The notes under the pieces: generated by a model | The model's input: the letters and a program-made list of their open reading frames with translations, nothing else | Database searches by the model: none | Told to the model about the DNA's origin: nothing | Assembly: GCF_025643595.1 (NCBI RefSeq) | Contig: NZ_CP102826.1 | Coordinates: 248,001-312,000 of the forward strand | Source: Saccharopolyspora rosea | Lineage (GTDB): Bacteria; Actinomycetota; Actinomycetes; Mycobacteriales; Pseudonocardiaceae | DNA length: 64,000 nucleotides | Direction: 5' to 3' | Translations under genes and position numbers: made by a program | In this document: one piece after another, positions 42,736-54,319 of the stretch | Position numbering within the stretch: position 1 is the stretch's first letter | Layout: each line of letters starts with the position of its first letter

Positions 42736-43094
42736 CGCGACTGATCGGTCCGGACGATCGCGGAGCCGCCACGGTTCTCGCCGCGGTGCTGACGATCTGC
42801 ATCGTCGTCGTGCTGTGGCTCGTCGTCATGCTCGGCGCCGCCGCCTCCGCGCGGCACCGCGCGGAGAACGCGGCCGACCTGGCCGCGTTGGCCGCCGCGC
42901 TCCGGGCGCCCGGGGGAGATGCGGCGGCCTGCGACCGCGCGCAGCGGATCGCCCGCGGTATGGGCGCGGTCGTGTCGACGTGCGAGTGGGCCGGTTGGGA
43001 GGTGAGAGTCGAGGTGACCGCTGAGCTGCCGGACCTGTTCCCCGGGCACGCGCCGGTGCGCGCACGGGCGAGAGCCGGGCCGGTCGGCGCGTGA
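42732..43094 (+). CDS. Rv3654c-like TadG/flp-associated secretion protein
   Basis: 120 residues starting DDRGAATVLAAVLTICIVVV, a TadE/TadG-like N-terminal helix, then AASARHRAENAADLAALAAA, the Ala-rich helix common to the putative Flp pilus-assembly TadG N-terminal family, and two cysteines (CDRAQRIA, STCEWAGW) that could form a disulfide. Last gene of the coupled ssd-tad operon (GTG 42732 overlaps the TadE stop). Confidence 0.87.
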   Translation: MTRLIGPDDRGAATVLAAVLTICIVVVLWLVVMLGAAASARHRAENAADLAALAAALRAPGGDAAACDRAQRIARGMGAVVSTCEWAGWEVRVEVTAELPDLFPGHAPVRARARAGPVGA

Positions 43095-43413
43095 GCGGTT
43101 GGGAACAGCGCTTTCGCGACGAGCGGCGCTGTCCGGCGGTTCGGGCATCTCGGGGACGCGAGCGGCGGCCCCGCCGGTGGCCGTTCCAATGCCGTTCATC
43201 AGCCCGCCCTTTCAGTGCCTCTGTCGGTGCACCCCGCGCTCGTCGCGGCTGAGCGACCGGTCATCGATACGGGGGTGTTCCGGAGTGGGTGTGATGCCGT
43301 TCATTGGTGGTGTGAGCGCACGGCCGAGGCTCGCGACGACGAGGTCGACGGCCGCGCGGGAACCCCGAACCGCCGGTCGGTGCGCCACTTCGGAACAAGG
43401 AGGCTGAAGGCAC
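43095..43413. other. Intergenic interval after the tad operon
   Basis: No gene is supported in these 319 bases. The 11-mer ATGCCGTTCAT occurs twice in direct orientation (43189-43199 and 43294-43304). The promoter of the prim-pol gene is expected here but cannot be picked out. Confidence 0.5.
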
Positions 43414-44055
43414 ATGGATTGGTCAGCGGACAGGTGGCAGACCTTCCGCGGCATCCCGGCGCACCCGGCCGGGCTGACCAGCAGTCGGATCGAACTTCGC
43501 GTGCAGGCCATCGAGTTCGCATCCCGTGGCTGGCCGGTCCTGGCGGGCACCTACCCCGAAGGTGACCGGTGGGTCGGCGCGACCGACGGACCGGAGCCGG
43601 TGCACCCCGACTGGCAGCGCAGGCTCGACACCGAGGTCGAGGAAGTCGCGTCCTGGTGGGCCGAGGAACCGCACGGCCTGCTGGTCGCCACCGGCACCAA
43701 GGTCGACGCGATCGAGGTCGGCGCCGACCTGGGCCGCCGGGCCGCGTCGGTGCTGCGGTCGCTCGGGTTCCCGGTGCCGATCGTGGCGACGCCGCGCGGG
43801 CGCTGGTACTTCCTGACCACGGGCGGTGCGGAGCTGCGCTCCGAACTCGCCGAGAACCCGGACGTCCGGTTGCACGGCAGCGGGAGCTGGCTGCCGATGC
43901 CACCGACCGCCTACCCGCACGGAGCGGTGCACTGGCGGGTCAAGCCCGAGGTCTGCGGGTGGCGACTGCCCACCCCGGACTTCGTGCAGGACGCGCTGTG
44001 CTCCGGTCTGCCGGAGGCCCCAGACGTGGCGGAACTCGTCGCGGCAGGCAGCTGA
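43414..44055 (+). CDS. Stand-alone bifunctional DNA primase/polymerase (prim-pol) domain protein
   Basis: 213 residues matching the N-terminal prim-pol domain (archaeo-eukaryotic primase fold) of replication proteins: AIEFASRGWPVLAGTYPEGD at the front, LLVATGTKVDAIEVGADLGR with the acidic metal-binding D-x-E, PVPIVATPRGRWYFLTTGG, and SWLPMPPTAYPHGAVHWRVKP. There is no helicase or zinc domain after it, and the gene is not in a phage context. Family members of this length are common in Pseudonocardiales; their role (repair synthesis, bypass, plasmid remnant) is unknown. ATG 43414 has AGGAGG 10 bases and GAAGG 4 bases upstream. Confidence 0.85.
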   Translation: MDWSADRWQTFRGIPAHPAGLTSSRIELRVQAIEFASRGWPVLAGTYPEGDRWVGATDGPEPVHPDWQRRLDTEVEEVASWWAEEPHGLLVATGTKVDAIEVGADLGRRAASVLRSLGFPVPIVATPRGRWYFLTTGGAELRSELAENPDVRLHGSGSWLPMPPTAYPHGAVHWRVKPEVCGWRLPTPDFVQDALCSGLPEAPDVAELVAAGS

Positions 44056-44215
44056 CACCTGCCGGTCGGCCGTGTCCCGCCGTCGATGACCGGTACCCCG
44101 CGCCCCTCCGGGCCACCCCGAGCGTGGCCGCCCGCAACCCCTCCCCGGCGAGCACTGACCAGCCCTGGTGCTCAAGTCCCCGCGGACGGTCACGCGGCCC
44201 GGCCGGTCATCCGGC

Positions 44216-46549
44216 TCATCCCCCGAGCACGGCCGACACCGCGTCGAGAACAGCCACCGCCCCCGCCTTGTCCAGCGGTTCGTTGCCATTCCCGCACTTG
44301 GGCGACTGAACGCAGGACGGGCATCCGGCCGGGCAGTCGCAGGATGCGATGGCCTCCCGCGTCGCGGCCAACCACGGGACCACGGCGGCAAAACCGCGAT
44401 CGGCGAATCCGGCCCCTCCCGGATGACCGTCGTGCACGAACACCGTTGCCTCCCCGGTGTCGGCGTGCAGCGCGGTGGAAACCCCGCCGATGTCCCAACG
44501 ATCGCAGGTCGCGAACAGCGGTAGCAGGCCGATCGCCGCGTGCTCGGCGGCATGCAGCGCGCCGGGGATGCGCGCCGGTTCCAGCCCGGCGCTCCCCGGC
44601 GCGCTGCCACTCAGCAGCTCTTCACCGACCGTGTACCAGACGGCCCGGGTCACCAGGTTCTGCGCCGGGAGGTCCAGCGGCACCTGGTCGAGCACCTGGC
44701 CTGAGGGGAGCGTGCGCAGGTAGCCGACCACCTGCGAGGTCACCTCCACCTCGCCGAGGCACACCGAGACACCGGGGCCCGGGTTCCGCTCCTCGACGGT
44801 CCGCAGCACCGAGATGTCGATGATGTTGCGCGGTGAGGTGGTCCAGTCCGGGTTCTCCTGGTGCACCAGTGCGATCCCGGACTCCAGATCGAGGTCGTCG
44901 ACCACGAACGACTCGCCGCGGTGCAGGTAGACCGCACCGGGATGCACGGTGGCGCACGCCGAGTCCGGGTCCACGGTGCCCAGCAGCCGTCCGGAATCAC
45001 CTTCCACGACCGCGATCGGATGGCCGCCCGCACCGCGCATCTCGACACTCCGATGTGGACGTTCCCGCGAGGTCCAGAACCAACCGTGCGGGCGCTTGCG
45101 CAGCACGCCTTCCGCGGTCAGCGCGTGCACCGCGCGCTCGGCCGGTTCGCCGCCGAAGGTGTCGAAGCAGCTCTCCGTGAGCGGCAGTTCGGACGCCGCG
45201 CACGCCAGGTGCGGCTCCAGGACGTAGGGGTTGGCCGGATCGAGCACGGTCGCCTCGACCGGCCGGTCCAGCACCGCCGGCGGGTTGTGCACGAGATAGG
45301 TGTCCAGCGGGTCGTCGCGCGCGACGAACACCACCAGCGCGCCTTCGCCGTCGCGGCCCGCGCGTCCCGCCTGCTGCCAGAAGGAAGCCAGCGTGCCCGG
45401 GTACCCCGCGACGACCACGGCGTCGAGCCCGGCGATGTCCACGCCCAGTTCCAGCGCGTTCGTGGTGGCCACAGCGCGCAGTTCGCCGGACAGCAGCGCC
45501 TGCTCCAGAGCGCGGCGGTCCTCGGGCAGGTAACCACCGCGGTAGGACGCGACCCTGGCGACCAACGAATCATCCACATCGGACAGAGCGCGGCGCGCCG
45601 ACATCGCGGCGAGTTCGACTCCGCGGCGGGAACGGATGAACGCCAGCGTCCGCGCGTCCTCGATGACCAGGTCGGTCATGATGCGGGCGGTCTCGCTGCC
45701 CGCCGACCGGCGCACCGGCGCGCCGTTCTCCCCGGTGACCTCCTCCAGCAGCGGCGGTTCCCAGAAGGCGACCGTGCGGGCGCCGCGCGGCGAACCGTCC
45801 TCGGTCACGGCGCGGCATTCGACTCCGGTCAGCCGCCGCGCGAGCGAGGCCGGGTCGGAGACCGTCGCGGACGCGAGGACGAACACCGGATCGGCGCCGT
45901 AGTGCCGAGCGATGCGCCGCAGCCTGCGGAGCAGCAGCGCCACGTGCGACCCGAACACGCCGCGGTAGGTATGGCACTCGTCCACCACGACGTACCGGAG
46001 CTGCCGGAAGAACCGGGACCACCGGCCGTGCGCGGGCAGGACGCCGTAGTGGAGCATGTCCGGGTTGGTGAAGACCCACCTGCCGTGCGCGCGGACCCAG
46101 TCGCGCTCCACCTGCGGGGTGTCGCCGTCGTAGCTCGCCGCGCGGACCTCCTTCAGCCCGAGTTCCTCGATCCCGCGCAACTGGTCGGCGCCCAGCGCCT
46201 TGGTCGGCGACAGGTACAGCGCGGTCGCCTTGGGAGTCGCCAGCAGTTCGGCGAGCACGGGCAGCTGGTAGACGAGCGACTTCCCGGACGCGGTCCCGGT
46301 CGCGACGATCACGTGCTCGCCTGACCGGGCCAGTTCGGCGCCGGTCACCTGGTGGGTCCACGGCCGGTCCGCGCCGCGCTTGCGCAGCGTCTCCACGAGC
46401 CGTTCCGGTACCCAGTCGGGCCACTCGGCGCTGCTCGCCGGTCGGGCCGGGATCCGCGCGACGTGGCGCAGCGGCGACTCCCCGGCCGGGACACCGGCCA
46501 GTACCCGGTCGAGCAACCGCCGTCCCTTGTCCGTGTCCGCTGCGCTCAC
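44216..46549 (-). CDS. DEAD/DEAH-box helicase with DUF1998 zinc cluster (MrfA/Rv3649-like)
   Basis: 777-residue superfamily 2 helicase. Motif I is VATGTASGKSLVYQLP, motif II VVDECHTYRG, motif III LASATVSDP, and the C-terminal RecA domain has ATTNALELGVDIAGLDAVV and QQAGRAGRDGEGALVVFVAR. The C-terminal DUF1998/MZB region ends in CDCPAGCPSC and a further Cys, a four-cysteine metal site. B. subtilis MrfA of this family is a 3'-5' helicase that repairs mitomycin-C crosslinks. GTG 46549 follows GAGG; the longer upstream frame is rejected. Confidence 0.93.
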   Translation of the reverse strand: MSAADTDKGRRLLDRVLAGVPAGESPLRHVARIPARPASSAEWPDWVPERLVETLRKRGADRPWTHQVTGAELARSGEHVIVATGTASGKSLVYQLPVLAELLATPKATALYLSPTKALGADQLRGIEELGLKEVRAASYDGDTPQVERDWVRAHGRWVFTNPDMLHYGVLPAHGRWSRFFRQLRYVVVDECHTYRGVFGSHVALLLRRLRRIARHYGADPVFVLASATVSDPASLARRLTGVECRAVTEDGSPRGARTVAFWEPPLLEEVTGENGAPVRRSAGSETARIMTDLVIEDARTLAFIRSRRGVELAAMSARRALSDVDDSLVARVASYRGGYLPEDRRALEQALLSGELRAVATTNALELGVDIAGLDAVVVAGYPGTLASFWQQAGRAGRDGEGALVVFVARDDPLDTYLVHNPPAVLDRPVEATVLDPANPYVLEPHLACAASELPLTESCFDTFGGEPAERAVHALTAEGVLRKRPHGWFWTSRERPHRSVEMRGAGGHPIAVVEGDSGRLLGTVDPDSACATVHPGAVYLHRGESFVVDDLDLESGIALVHQENPDWTTSPRNIIDISVLRTVEERNPGPGVSVCLGEVEVTSQVVGYLRTLPSGQVLDQVPLDLPAQNLVTRAVWYTVGEELLSGSAPGSAGLEPARIPGALHAAEHAAIGLLPLFATCDRWDIGGVSTALHADTGEATVFVHDGHPGGAGFADRGFAAVVPWLAATREAIASCDCPAGCPSCVQSPKCGNGNEPLDKAGAVAVLDAVSAVLGG

Positions 46550-46568
46550 GATTCGAGCCTCGCACAAG

Positions 46569-46794
46569 CCGTTCGGGCGTCGGTGGCCCGTGCCCGACCG
46601 CGGCACCGGACGCCCGTCCGTCATCTCTTCGGCGGATGCCCCGTTGCCCCGACCGAATGTCACCCGATCGGGCAGTTTTCGCGGATCCGGGCGAGCGGGG
46701 GCCGGAAGCGTCGCCCGCTTCGGCCGATCGGTGAAGTCACGGCCAATACACCATGTAACCCGTTCGGGCCAAATCGAGTTCTCCCCGAACGGGC
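46569..46794. repeat. Four dispersed CCGNNCGGGC-type motifs in the hppA/helicase gap
   Basis: The 475-base gap between the divergent helicase and hppA genes holds related short palindromes: CCGTTCGGGC (46569-46578), CCCGATCGGGCA (46663-46674), CCCGTTCGGGCC (46759-46770) and CCCCGAACGGGC (46783-46794). The last two are 24 bases apart start-to-start, close to two helical turns. They may be operators, though GC-rich palindromes arise easily here. The rest of the gap has an AT-rich tract (about 46809-46832) likely to carry the hppA promoter. Confidence 0.4.
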
Positions 46795-47024
46795 GATCAA
46801 GTGGCCTTCTGAATCGATTATTCAATAACGAACCCGCACGTCAGGACGAGTTGCGTGTCACACCGTGAGGTAAGCCACTGTGGGGCTGAATAGACTTCCC
46901 GGCCACGACGTCGCCACGGACGACCACGGGTCGCACCGGGCGGGGCCGTCTACCGCGCCGGAGACGGCTGCGCACGGCAACGGCGGTCTTCCGGCACTGA
47001 ACCGAGCACAAACCAGGAGGACGG

Positions 47025-49400
47025 ATGTCCCTGCTCTCCCCGGTCCAGCAAGGCTGGGCCCAGGGCGCTGCACCACCGAGCTCGCCGACCCGGATGGACC
47101 TCGCCCAGCAAGCCACGGGCATCGAGCTCGGCGGCGCCGACTACACGGTCGTCGGCGTGGTCATGGTGATCGCGCTGGCCGCGCTCGCCTTCGGCTACGT
47201 CCTGATCAAGGAGGTGCTGTCCGCCGGACAGGGCACGGCGAAGATGCAGGACATCGCCAAGGGCGTGCAGGAAGGCGCCTCGGCCTACCTCAACCGCCAG
47301 TTCCGCACCCTGGCGGTGTTCGCGGTCGTGGTTTTCCTGCTGCTGTTCGCGCTGCCCGCCGCGTCCACCGGCGAACGAGTCGGCCGGTCGCTGTTCTTCC
47401 TGTTCGGCGCGGCGTTCTCGGCGGCGATCGGTTATCTGGGCATGTGGCTGTCCACCCGCGCCAACGTGCGCGTCGCGGCCGCCGCGCGGGAGACCGGCGG
47501 CGGGCGTGAGAAGGCGATGCGCGTCGCGTTCCGCACCGGCGGTGTCGTCGGGATGACCACTGTCGGACTCGGGTTGTTCGGCGCTGCCCTGGTCGTCCTC
47601 GTCTACGCGGGCGGTGCGCCGCGCGTGCTGGAGGGCTTCGGCTTCGGCGCCGCCCTGCTGGCGATGTTCATGCGCGTCGGCGGCGGCATCTTCACCAAGG
47701 CCGCGGACGTGGGCGCCGACCTCGTCGGCAAGGTGGAGCAGAACATCCCGGAGGACGACCCGCGCAACGCCGCGACCATCGCCGACAACGTGGGCGACAA
47801 CGTCGGCGACTGCGCGGGCATGGCGGCCGACCTGTTCGAGTCCTACGCGGTCACGCTGGTCGCCTCGCTGATCCTCGGCACCGCCGCGTTCGGGCTGCAC
47901 GGCCTGCTGTTCCCGCTGATCGTGCCCGCGATCGGCGTGGTCACCGCGGTCATCGGCGTCTACATCACCCGCGCCCGGACCGGGGAGAGCGCGCTGACCG
48001 CGATCAACCGGTCGTTCTACATCTCCGCCGGCATCTCCGGCGTGGCCTGCGCGGTGGCCGCCGTGCTGTACCTGCCGAGCTCGTTCTCCGAGCTCACCGG
48101 GGTGTCCGAGGAGATCCGCAGCACGCCGGGCAACCCCGCGCTGATCGCGCTCGTCGCGGTGATCATCGGCATCCTGCTGGCCGTCGTCATCCTCAAGCTG
48201 ACCGGCTACTTCACCGCCACCGAGCACCGTCCGGTGCGCGACGTCGGCAAGTCGTCGCTGACCGGTGCGGCCACGGTGATCCTGTCCGGCATGTCGGTCG
48301 GGTTCGAGTCCGCGGTGTTCACCGCGCTGATCATCGGCGCCGCGGTGTTCGGTGCGTTCCTGCTGTCCGCATCGCTGTCGGTGGCGCTGTTCGCCATCGC
48401 GCTGGCCGGTTGCGGTCTGCTGACCACCGTCGGCGTGATCGTCGCGATGGACACCTTCGGGCCGGTCAGCGACAACGCGCAGGGCATCGCTGAGATGTCC
48501 GGCGACGTGGAGGGCGAGGGCGCGCAGATCCTCACCGAGCTCGACGCCGTCGGCAACACCACCAAGGCGATCACCAAGGGCATCGCGATCGCCACGGCGG
48601 TGCTCGCGGCGACCGCGCTGTTCGGCTCCTACACCGACGCGATCAAGCAGGCGTTGGCGAACGTCGCCGGTCACCTGGACCCGTCCGAGTACTTCGTGTA
48701 CGCACCGAACGTGCTGGTCGGGGTGGCGATCGGGGCCGCAGTGGTGTTCCTGTTCGCCGGCCTGGCGATCAACGCGGTGTCCCGCGCCGCCGGGGCCGTC
48801 GTCTACGAGGTGCGGCGGCAGTTCACCGACAACCCGGGGATCATGGACGGCTCGGTGCGGCCGGAGTACGGCAAGGTCGTCGACATCTGCACCCGCGACT
48901 CGCTGCGCGAGCTGGCCACGCCCGGCCTGCTCGCGGTGCTCGCCCCGATCGCGGTCGGCTTCGGCCTCGGGGTCGGACCGCTGGCCGGGTACCTGGCGGG
49001 GGCGATCGCGACCGGCACGCTGATGGCGATCTTCCTGGCCAACTCCGGTGGTGCCTGGGACAACTCGAAGAAGCTGGTCGAGGACGGCTACCACGGCGGC
49101 AAGGGCTCCGAGGCGCACGCCGCCACCGTCATCGGCGACACCGTCGGCGACCCGTTCAAGGACACCGCCGGTCCGGCGATCAACCCGCTGCTGAAGGTGA
49201 TGAACCTGGTGTCGGTGCTGATCGCGCCGGCGGTGGTGACCTTCGCGGTCGGCCAGTCGGCCTCCACCGCGGTGCGGGTCGTGGTCGCGGTCATCGCGGT
49301 CGCGGTGATCGTCGCGGCGGTCGTCGCCTCCAAGCGGCGCTCGACGGCCATCGCGGAGTCCCCGGCCGACGAGGGGAAAGTGGTGAACGGCGCGGCCTGA
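47025..49400 (+). CDS. hppA: K+-insensitive H+-translocating membrane pyrophosphatase
   Basis: 791-residue membrane pyrophosphatase with about sixteen hydrophobic segments. Substrate loops are intact: FTKAADVGADLVGKVEQN, DDPRNAATIADNVGDNVGDC, and late DAVGNTTKAITKG, GDTVGDPFKDTAGPAINPLL. Lys in GNTTKA is the hallmark of the K+-independent H+-pumping class. It uses PPi hydrolysis to pump protons, sparing ATP under stress. ATG 47025 follows AGGAGG. Single gene with its own terminator. Confidence 0.97.
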   Translation: MSLLSPVQQGWAQGAAPPSSPTRMDLAQQATGIELGGADYTVVGVVMVIALAALAFGYVLIKEVLSAGQGTAKMQDIAKGVQEGASAYLNRQFRTLAVFAVVVFLLLFALPAASTGERVGRSLFFLFGAAFSAAIGYLGMWLSTRANVRVAAAARETGGGREKAMRVAFRTGGVVGMTTVGLGLFGAALVVLVYAGGAPRVLEGFGFGAALLAMFMRVGGGIFTKAADVGADLVGKVEQNIPEDDPRNAATIADNVGDNVGDCAGMAADLFESYAVTLVASLILGTAAFGLHGLLFPLIVPAIGVVTAVIGVYITRARTGESALTAINRSFYISAGISGVACAVAAVLYLPSSFSELTGVSEEIRSTPGNPALIALVAVIIGILLAVVILKLTGYFTATEHRPVRDVGKSSLTGAATVILSGMSVGFESAVFTALIIGAAVFGAFLLSASLSVALFAIALAGCGLLTTVGVIVAMDTFGPVSDNAQGIAEMSGDVEGEGAQILTELDAVGNTTKAITKGIAIATAVLAATALFGSYTDAIKQALANVAGHLDPSEYFVYAPNVLVGVAIGAAVVFLFAGLAINAVSRAAGAVVYEVRRQFTDNPGIMDGSVRPEYGKVVDICTRDSLRELATPGLLAVLAPIAVGFGLGVGPLAGYLAGAIATGTLMAIFLANSGGAWDNSKKLVEDGYHGGKGSEAHAATVIGDTVGDPFKDTAGPAINPLLKVMNLVSVLIAPAVVTFAVGQSASTAVRVVVAVIAVAVIVAAVVASKRRSTAIAESPADEGKVVNGAA

Positions 49401-49411
49401 CCGCGTTCGCC

Positions 49412-49446
49412 CGGAGCCCCGACCGGCGCCGCCGGCCGGGGCTCCG
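49412..49446 (+). terminator. Terminator after hppA
   Basis: CGGAGCCCCG (49412-49421) and CGGGGCTCCG (49437-49446) form a perfect 10-bp stem, with GGC/GCC pairing inside the loop, 11 bases after the hppA stop. No T-tract. Confidence 0.72.
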
Positions 49447-49532
49447 CCGCGTCTGCGACCCCCTCGAATGCGGCGCTCCCGCGGTGCGGGACAGTCGGGC
49501 GCGGACGGTGTAGCAGACCCCAGGGAGTAGGC

Positions 49533-50180
49533 ATGAAGATCCGTTCGACGTCCGTCGCGGTGCTGGCCGCCGTCCCGCTGGTGCTCGCGGGCTGCTCGCA
49601 GGGCGCCCCGGAGGCGTCGAAGCCGGCGCCGCAGTCCCCGCCGCCCCAGGCCGCCCCGCAGCAGCCGGCAGCGCAGCCCCACGGCGAGGCGAGCCCGGAC
49701 GGCGTCGCGTGGGTGGGCAAGCTGTGCGGCCTGGTCGGCGGGTTCACCCAGGCCCAGCAGAAGTTGCCGGGCGTCGACAGGAGCAACACCGCGACGTTCA
49801 AGCAGTCCTCGATCGCGCAGCTGGACGCCGCGGAGAAGTCCGCGGAGGACACGATCAAGGGGCTCCAGCAGCTCGGGCCGTCGCCGATCGGCGGGGCGGA
49901 CAAGGTCAACCACGCGTTCGTCGACGGGTTCGGCCAGGTCAAGGACGTGCTCGCCACCGCCAAGGGCAAGGCCGAGCAGGTCGACCCGGGCAACGAGCAG
50001 GCGTTCCAGTCCGGCATGAGCCAGGTCCGCGACGAGCTGCAGAAGGGCCAGAACATCAAGCTCGGCGGCGAGCTGGCCGAGTTCGACCGCAACAAGGAGC
50101 TCAACGCGGCGGCTGTGCAGGCGCCCGAGTGCAAGCCGCTCATCCAGCAGCCGCCGCAGCAGCCCGGCGCTCCGCGCTGA
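49533..50180 (+). CDS. Secreted lipoprotein of unknown function
   Basis: 215 residues. The signal peptide ends in the lipobox LVLAGC, so the mature protein should be lipidated at Cys20 and held at the membrane surface. A Pro/Gln/Ala-rich tether (about 25-50) leads to a helical domain (VAWVGKLCGLVGGFTQAQ, IAQLDAAEKSAEDTIKGLQQ) with one Cys near each end and a Pro/Gln-rich tail. I recognise no family. ATG 49533 follows AGGGAG. Confidence 0.85.
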   Translation: MKIRSTSVAVLAAVPLVLAGCSQGAPEASKPAPQSPPPQAAPQQPAAQPHGEASPDGVAWVGKLCGLVGGFTQAQQKLPGVDRSNTATFKQSSIAQLDAAEKSAEDTIKGLQQLGPSPIGGADKVNHAFVDGFGQVKDVLATAKGKAEQVDPGNEQAFQSGMSQVRDELQKGQNIKLGGELAEFDRNKELNAAAVQAPECKPLIQQPPQQPGAPR

Positions 50181-50327
50181 GGCGCACCGGCAGGCGGGGA
50201 ATCCGTCGGTTTCGCGCGGGGTCGGCAGGTCTGTCCTGCGCGAAACCGCGGATCTCGGTGCATCCCTTCACACGAACGGATGCAAGTCCTTGGTTCTGCT
50301 CGAACGACTGTTCTAGCATCAGCGAGC

Positions 50328-50912
50328 GTGGACCAGCTGTCCTTCTTCTCGGCCGAGGCGCGACAGCCCCGCATCGCGGATCTCGCGGGTCTGCTGTGCG
50401 GGCCGGGACAGGCGGTGGGCTTCGGTCGCGGAACCGCCGCGCGGCTCTCGGTCGTCGTGGCGGAGGAGTGGCGGGCCCGAGCGCTGGTCGCCGCGTGCGC
50501 CGAGCGGGGAGTGGACGCCCAGCTCGGCCGCTCCGATGAGGGCCGCCCGCTGGTCCGCACCGCGTTCCGCGCGGACCTCACCGCGCTCGCTGCGCGCTGG
50601 CTGCGCGGCGCGGTGAAATCCGTCCCCGCGGACTTCGCCCCGGACGGACCTGCGCTGCGGATTTGGGCGCTGACCGCGGGCTGCGCCGAGCCGTCCGGCT
50701 ACCGCCTCGGGCTCGATCCGCACGCTCCCGACACGCACGCACCGCTGGTCGCGGCGCTGCGGCGCAGCGGCCTGGAGACCCGGCCGATCGGGCCGCGGGC
50801 GGGTGGACCGGCGCTGCGGCTGACCGGCCGCAAGCGGTTGGCCCGACTGGCCGAGTTGGTCGGGCCGACACCCGATGGTGCGATCGAGCGAACGTGGCCG
50901 TTGGTCTCCTGA
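50328..50912 (+). CDS. Conserved actinobacterial protein of unknown function (Rv3647c-like)
   Basis: 194-residue soluble protein beginning VDQLSFFSAEARQPRIADLA, with LSVVVAEEWRARALVAACAE and a C-terminal LRLTGRKRLARLAELVG. It occupies the place of M. tuberculosis Rv3647c directly upstream of topA and its start reads like that family. The LxGRKRLARLAEL segment resembles the LAGLIDADG-related parts of WhiA-type proteins, but I would not assign a function. GTG 50328 has a TAGCAT ten bases upstream and no ribosome-binding site, so a leaderless transcript is likely. Confidence 0.82.
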   Translation: MDQLSFFSAEARQPRIADLAGLLCGPGQAVGFGRGTAARLSVVVAEEWRARALVAACAERGVDAQLGRSDEGRPLVRTAFRADLTALAARWLRGAVKSVPADFAPDGPALRIWALTAGCAEPSGYRLGLDPHAPDTHAPLVAALRRSGLETRPIGPRAGGPALRLTGRKRLARLAELVGPTPDGAIERTWPLVS

Positions 50913-51117
50913 GGCGTTTGACGCACATCACGCCAGGTCACGCAACGGAACACGCCGGTAACCCGATACGTTCGTACAAGAAGATAGGTGCGAGCACCGG
51001 CGTGTTATATGCAACCCTGTGCCTTTCCAGCGCGGCACAACGGCGCCGGCTGGGGGCACACTGAGGAACTTGGCAGCACCGGAGAGGTTTGCCACCGCGA
51101 GTAGAGAGCAGGTAAGC

Positions 51118-53916
<2,799 letters not shown>

Positions 53917-53932
53917 CCCGGGGAGACGCCCG

Positions 53933-54265
53933 ATGCAGCGGAATCCGTTGCACGGACCGGACGGCACGCAGCCACTGCCGCCGCCGCGGGCGTTCCCCGA
54001 TGCGCTGAACCCCACCGAGCCGCCGAAGGTGCGGACGGTCCCGCCACGACCGTGGAAGCCGAAGCACGTGGTCGAGGACGTGCACCGGGCGGTTCCCCGG
54101 CGGAGGGCGGGCGCGGAGCGGCCCGAGGTGTCGGCGAGCGGGCCACCGCAGCAGCAACCGACCGGGAGGGCGGCCGGCTGCCTGCTCGCGCTGATCGTGC
54201 TCGTGGCGGTGGGGTTGGCGATCCTGCACCGGGTGCTGGAGGCGCTGGGGCTGCTGGGCCGCTGA
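53933..54265 (+). CDS. Small Pro-rich single-pass membrane protein
   Basis: 110 residues: a long Pro/Arg-rich cytoplasmic N-terminus (PLPPPRAFPDALNPTEPPKV, RPWKPKHVVEDVHRAVPRRR) and a C-terminal transmembrane helix (AGCLLALIVLVAVGLAILH). No known family. It starts 17 bases after topA with GGGGAG before ATG 53933 and so is probably cotranscribed with topA. In M. tuberculosis this slot, between topA and the delta' gene, holds the adenylate cyclase Rv3645, which is absent here. Confidence 0.78.
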   Translation: MQRNPLHGPDGTQPLPPPRAFPDALNPTEPPKVRTVPPRPWKPKHVVEDVHRAVPRRRAGAERPEVSASGPPQQQPTGRAAGCLLALIVLVAVGLAILHRVLEALGLLGR

Positions 54266-54319
54266 GTCGGTGCCGCCCCGTAAAGTGCCGTTGTCAGGGC
54301 CGAGCACGGGAGGCGTGTG

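Noticed and set aside
43189..43304. Direct repeat ATGCCGTTCAT as a regulatory pair or attachment site
   Set aside because: Two 11-mers 105 bases apart with no mobile element nearby; could be chance.
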